A DNA stretch of 32,469 bases from Deltaproteobacteria bacterium (GTDB taxonomy: Bacteria; Bdellovibrionota_C; UBA2361; OMII01). Below are positions 31,779-32,469 of this stretch, in pieces. A model generated the notes under the pieces. That model saw only the letters and a list, made by a program, of their open reading frames with translations, had not been told where the DNA came from and did no database searches. The position numbers and the translations under genes were made by a program. The first letter of the stretch is position 1; each line of letters opens with the position of its first letter. The stretch covers positions 1 through 32,469 of the forward strand of contig CANLCB010000013.1 of the NCBI GenBank assembly GCA_947488865.1, given 5' to 3'.

Positions 31779-32186
31779 ATGCGAATACTCGATACGCTAT
31801 TTGACAGAACGGTGACAGGTCTTTCGAAATCGATGGACCTTACTTATCAACGTAACAGAGCGATCACGTCGAATATCGCGAACGCGGAGACCCCGCAGTA
31901 TCGCGCGATTGACGTGACCTTTGGCTCTGAGCTTGAGCGCGCGTTCAAAGAAGAGGGCTACAGCGCTGATCGTACAGATCCGCGCCATCTCGGTCTTGAT
32001 GGAAAGCCTCAAGACGCGCAGGCGGTAAAAGATCTATCGGGGGTCACTAAACCCGATGGTAACAATGTTGATATCGATCTTCAGATGGGACGGCTTGCTC
32101 AAAACAGCGGTGACTACGCTAACGCGGCTCGTCTTATCCGACGGCAGATTGGGTTACTTCGTACGGCTATTCGGGAGAGTAGATAG
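31779..32186 (+). CDS. flgB: Flagellar basal-body rod protein FlgB
   Basis: 135 aa, the usual length. FlgB is the proximal rod subunit, exported by the flagellar type III system and assembled on the MS ring/export gate. The N-terminal rod motif is YQRNRAITSNIANAETPQYRAIDVTF (about 23-48, with the A-N-x-x-T-P core). The C-terminal helix (ARLIRRQIGLLRTAIRES) is typical of the rod-protein D0 domain. GAGG 7 nt before the ATG at 31779 supports the start. It is followed by flgC after 2 bp. Confidence 0.95.
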   Translation: MRILDTLFDRTVTGLSKSMDLTYQRNRAITSNIANAETPQYRAIDVTFGSELERAFKEEGYSADRTDPRHLGLDGKPQDAQAVKDLSGVTKPDGNNVDIDLQMGRLAQNSGDYANAARLIRRQIGLLRTAIRESR

Positions 32187-32188
32187 GT

Positions 32189-32469
32189 ATGTCACGCATA
32201 TCAGAAGGTAGTCCATTGGAGATTCTCGCGAAGGGGCTGCAGGCTCAGCGTCTGCGTGTTCAGGTTATTTCCTCCAACCTCGCGAACCAGGAGACAACGA
32301 GAACACCCGAGGGTGGTCCGTACAAAGAACGTCAGGTTATCCAGGTGGCGACTGAGATTCCAGGTAGCTTCTCCTCGGCGCTTGATCGAATGACCGCGGT
32401 TGAGCCCCACATCGCGGCAGTGGTGGAGAGCCAGAACCAACCAAGGCTTGTGTATCAACCAGGTCATCC
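32189..32469 (+). CDS. flgC: Flagellar basal-body rod protein FlgC, cut by the window end
   Basis: The first 93 codons plus two bases are present. MSRISEGSPLEILAKGLQAQ leads into the rod-family motif RVQVISSNLANQETTRTPEGGPYKER (about 23-48), where T-R-T-P-E-G-G-P-Y is diagnostic of FlgC. It lies 2 bp after flgB and is clearly co-transcribed. The rest of the gene (homologues are about 135-150 aa) lies beyond the window. Confidence 0.93.
   Translation, partial: MSRISEGSPLEILAKGLQAQRLRVQVISSNLANQETTRTPEGGPYKERQVIQVATEIPGSFSSALDRMTAVEPHIAAVVESQNQPRLVYQPGH

Noticed and set aside
1-32469. CRISPR arrays, tRNA/rRNA genes, insertion sequences, phage or plasmid genes
   Set aside because: No regularly spaced repeats, no tRNA-like or rRNA sequence and no transposase or integrase motif were seen in any gap or frame.

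Overview
The window is a gene-dense chromosomal segment of a flagellated, diderm (Gram-negative-type) bacterium. It carries the undecaprenyl-pyrophosphate recycling enzyme UppP, the glycosyltransferase MtgA, a periplasmic c-type cytochrome, a flagellin, the rod genes flgB and flgC, and a sigma-54 flagellar control cassette. The gene content fits a proteobacterial or former 'deltaproteobacterial' lineage such as Bdellovibrionota or SAR324. The sequence alone does not settle the taxon. I saw no tRNA, rRNA, CRISPR array, insertion sequence or phage gene.

Layout. 1-3680: a possible gene end cut by the window edge, then two unrecognised proteins: an 807-aa Ala/Gly-rich then coiled-coil protein and a protein of about 255-275 aa. 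3720-5490: a strong promoter, a 25-codon isoleucine-rich leader peptide, an attenuator-like hairpin and threonine dehydratase ilvA. 5638-7815: an ABC exporter-type protein with unusual disordered tails. 7812-12559: inorganic pyrophosphatase, rRNA methyltransferase RlmM, a TrmH-type methyltransferase, a stand-alone MnmC2-type tRNA oxidoreductase and uppP. 12560-13079: a gap holding a promoter-terminator unit on the minus strand, probably a small RNA. 13080-18244 (minus): TrmL, a TPR-like protein and a GAF-PAS-PAS hybrid kinase with receiver and HPt domains. 18243-19019: ferredoxin-NADP reductase. 19071-21289: a GT25-like glycosyltransferase, a 600-bp gap and flagellin. 21286-24837 (minus): cytochrome c, purM and acyl-CoA synthetase. 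25015-25829: two small unknown proteins.

26136-30742 is a flagellar regulatory cassette. A sigma-54 promoter precedes a receiver-less sigma-54 activator, an exported TPR protein, a soluble histidine kinase and a receiver-AAA-Fis response regulator, and the unit ends in a strong terminator. Then come mtgA, two tandem 18-bp enhancer-like sites, a sigma-54-like promoter and flgB-flgC, which is cut by the window end. The inferred circuit is that the activators switch on flgBC through sigma-54, with the tandem sites as their likely binding sites.

The clearest new-looking signals are the Ile-rich leader before ilvA, the paired enhancer sites before flgB, the unassigned minus-strand RNA near 12.7-12.9 kb, and the receiver-less activator + TPR + kinase + regulator arrangement.
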